NCBI GenBank assembly: GCA_018712665.1
Contig: DVGP01000098.1
Coordinates: 1-6,033, forward strand
DNA length: 6,033 nt
Direction: 5' to 3'
DNA from: Candidatus Pelethomonas intestinigallinarum
Lineage (GTDB): Bacteria > Bacillota > Clostridia > Oscillospirales > Oscillospiraceae
Shown here: positions 4,531 through 6,033 of the stretch, in pieces
How the letters are laid out: the number at the start of each line of letters is the position of its first letter
How positions within the stretch are numbered: position 1 is the stretch's first letter
Translations under genes and position numbers: made by a program
Notes under the pieces: model-generated
Database searches by the model: none
Seen by the model: the letters and a program-made list of their open reading frames with translations, nothing else
Told to the model about the DNA's origin: nothing

Positions 4531-5943
4531 CTATTTTACCTCTCCAAACAGCGCCCAGGTGTTGCTGTCGGTAATGAGCACATCGGCATACCGCCCGATG
4601 AGGGAAGCATCCCCCCGGAGGTGGACCAGCCGCCCGCCGTTGGTGCGGCTGGAGAGGGGCCAGCGCGCGTCCCCGCTCTCCCCGTCCACCAGCACCCGGA
4701 CCGTCTGGCCCACATAGGAGCGGTGGAGCTGGCCGGAGATCTCGTTCTGGGCATCCAGGAGGCGGTCGAACCACACCTGCTTCTCCTCCCGGGTGGCGGG
4801 GTCCGGCATCCGGGCCGCCGGGGTGCCGGGCCGTGGGGAGTAGATGAAGGTGAAGAGGGCGTCGTAGCGGACCTCCCTGACGAGGGAGACCGTGTCCATG
4901 GCCTCCGCCTCCGTCTCCCCGGGGAAGCCGATGATGATGTCGCTGGTGAGGACCAGGTCCGGCATGGCCGAGCGGGCGGCCCGGACCTTCTCCAGGTACT
5001 GCTCCCGGGTGTAGCCCCGGTTCATGGCCTTCAGCACCCGGCTGTTCCCCGACTGGACGGGGAGGTGGAGCTGCCGGGCCACGTGGGCGCACCGGGCCAT
5101 GGTCTGGAAGAGCTTGTCCCCGGCGTCCTTGGGGTGGCTGGTCATGAAGCGGATCAGGTAGTCCCCGGGGATCTTGTCGATCTCCGAGAGGAGGTCGGCG
5201 AAATCCATGGGGGTCTCCAGGTCCTTGCCGTAGGAGTTGACGTTCTGGCCCAGGAGGGTGATGTCCTTGTACCCCTGGTCCACCAGCTCCCGGACCTCCG
5301 CCAGGATGTCCCCCGGCTCCCGGCTCCGCTCCCGGCCCCGGACGTAGGGGACGATGCAGTAGGAGCAGAAGTTGTTGCAGCCGTACATGATGGAGACCCA
5401 GGCCTTCACCGCGCTCTCCCGGACCACCGGCATCCCCTCGGCGATGGAGCCGTGCTCCTCCTCGATGGAGAACATCCGCCGGTGCTGGGTGCACACGTTG
5501 TAGAGGAGCTCCGGAAACCGCCAGAGGGCCTGGGGGCCGAAGACCAGGTCCACGTGGCGGTAGGAGGCCCGGACCTTTTGGGCCACCACCTCCTGCTGGG
5601 CCATGCAGCCGCACAGGCAGACGATGAGGTTGGGGTTCTTCTCCTTGGCGTGGACCAGGCGGCCCAGCAGGCCGTAGACCCGGTTCTCCGCGTTCTCCCG
5701 GATGGCGCAGGTGTTGATGACGATGAGCCCCGCCTCCATGGGGTCGCCGGTGAAGGGGCAGCCCATGTCCCGGAGCATCCCCATGAGGCGCTGGCTGTCC
5801 GCCACGTTCTGCTGGCAGCCGTAGGTCTCCACCCAGGCCTTGGGCGCGCCGCCCCGCTGGCGGAACAGCTCCGAAAGCTTATTCGTAAAGTCCCGCTGCC
5901 GCGCCATGTCCGCGGCGGGGATCACAACCTGTGTTCTGTCCAA
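4531..5943 (-). CDS. miaB: MiaB, tRNA-2-methylthio-N6-dimethylallyladenosine synthase
   Basis: MiaB is a radical-SAM methylthiotransferase that converts i6A37, made by MiaA, to ms2i6A37 in tRNA. Numbered from the chosen start (470 residues), the N-terminal UPF0004 domain has its three cluster cysteines at C43 (ETYGCQQN), C79 (NTCAIRENAE) and C113 (CGCMAQ). The radical-SAM domain has CNNFCSYC (C189, C193, C196) and GFPGET near 339-344. A C-terminal TRAM domain (about 402-470) probably binds tRNA. The ...CAIRENAE... and YGCNNFCSYCIVP segments and the mutS/miaA neighbours favour MiaB over RimO or MtaB. The start is taken as TTG at 5943-5941, because AAGGAG (5955-5950) lies 6 bases upstream. A longer in-frame reading from another TTG at 5994 has no such site and would begin at the predicted transcription start. 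The stop is TAG at 4533-4531, 33 bases before repeat copy B. The function is firm; the start is probable. Confidence 0.95.
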   Translation of the reverse strand: MDRTQVVIPAADMARQRDFTNKLSELFRQRGGAPKAWVETYGCQQNVADSQRLMGMLRDMGCPFTGDPMEAGLIVINTCAIRENAENRVYGLLGRLVHAKEKNPNLIVCLCGCMAQQEVVAQKVRASYRHVDLVFGPQALWRFPELLYNVCTQHRRMFSIEEEHGSIAEGMPVVRESAVKAWVSIMYGCNNFCSYCIVPYVRGRERSREPGDILAEVRELVDQGYKDITLLGQNVNSYGKDLETPMDFADLLSEIDKIPGDYLIRFMTSHPKDAGDKLFQTMARCAHVARQLHLPVQSGNSRVLKAMNRGYTREQYLEKVRAARSAMPDLVLTSDIIIGFPGETEAEAMDTVSLVREVRYDALFTFIYSPRPGTPAARMPDPATREEKQVWFDRLLDAQNEISGQLHRSYVGQTVRVLVDGESGDARWPLSSRTNGGRLVHLRGDASLIGRYADVLITDSNTWALFGEVK

Positions 5944-5955
5944 TGGTTTCTCCTT
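5941..5955 (-). promoter_or_regulatory. Ribosome binding site and TTG start of miaB
   Basis: AAGGAG at 5955-5950 stands 6 bases before TTG (5943-5941) on the minus strand. This near-perfect Shine-Dalgarno sequence decides the start: the upstream in-frame TTG at 5994 has no purine-rich site and coincides with the predicted transcription start. The rare start codon may moderate expression. Confidence 0.75.
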
Positions 5956-6000
5956 GCCCGCCCTCTCGGGGCGTGGGTTTCGATATGAATTCAATTGATA

Positions 6001-6029
6001 ATAATAGCATAAAAAGGGCGAAAAAACAA
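6001..6029 (-). promoter_or_regulatory. Sigma-A-type promoter of miaB
   Basis: Read on the minus strand, TTGTTT (6029-6024) is followed by exactly 17 bases and then TATTAT (6006-6001), a good match to housekeeping -35 and -10 boxes, in an AT-rich patch unlike the surrounding DNA. Transcription would begin near 5994, leaving a leader of about 50 bases before the TTG start at 5943. It is the only convincing promoter in the window and may drive miaB and, if the repeat is read through, mutS and the CPBP gene. The call rests on sequence match only. Confidence 0.75.
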
Positions 6030-6033
6030 GCCC

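Overview
The window carries four protein genes, all on the minus strand. In transcription order they are miaB (tRNA ms2i6A37 methylthiotransferase), mutS (mismatch-recognition ATPase), a CPBP/Rce1-family intramembrane metalloprotease, and the first 21 codons of miaA (tRNA dimethylallyltransferase), which is cut by the left window edge. Coding DNA is very GC-rich, with strong G/C third positions, yet motifs and gene order (miaB-mutS-...-miaA) are those of Firmicutes/Clostridia. The best guess is a high-GC gut Oscillospiraceae-type clostridium (Flavonifractor/Lawsonibacter-like). This is inferred from composition and synteny, not from a database match.

Layout, right to left in transcription order: a good sigma-A-type promoter at 6029-6001; miaB with a TTG start at 5943, ending at 4531; repeat copy B at about 4497-3961; mutS 3934-1337; 18 bases; the CPBP protease 1318-611; repeat copy A at about 609-86; miaA from 64 leftward. 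mutS and the CPBP gene are closely spaced and probably co-transcribed. mutL, often found between mutS and miaA, is absent from that place.

The most unusual content is the pair of roughly 530-base intergenic elements. They are direct repeats in the same orientation, each packed between the stop codon of one gene (2 bases after the CPBP stop, 33 after the miaB stop) and the start of the next. They share an 85-base perfectly identical block, a lower-GC core of about 185 bases that is about 89% identical by eye, and a series of hairpins. Several stems have changed sequence between copies with compensating changes on the other arm, so pairing has been kept. The two ends of each element also resemble each other in inverted orientation: a GC-rich hairpin, an outward T-tract, a GGT(T/G)ACTTTTT palindrome, then a GC-rich segment. 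No protein gene is credible inside them. They could be a MITE/REP-like non-autonomous element, a structured RNA, a bidirectional terminator/insulator, or some combination.

The genes belong to two housekeeping processes. MiaA and MiaB act in sequence on A37 of tRNAs that read U-starting codons, and MutS starts mismatch repair. Because mutS and the protease gene lie between two direct repeats, recombination between the repeats would delete both in one step and leave miaB and miaA intact.
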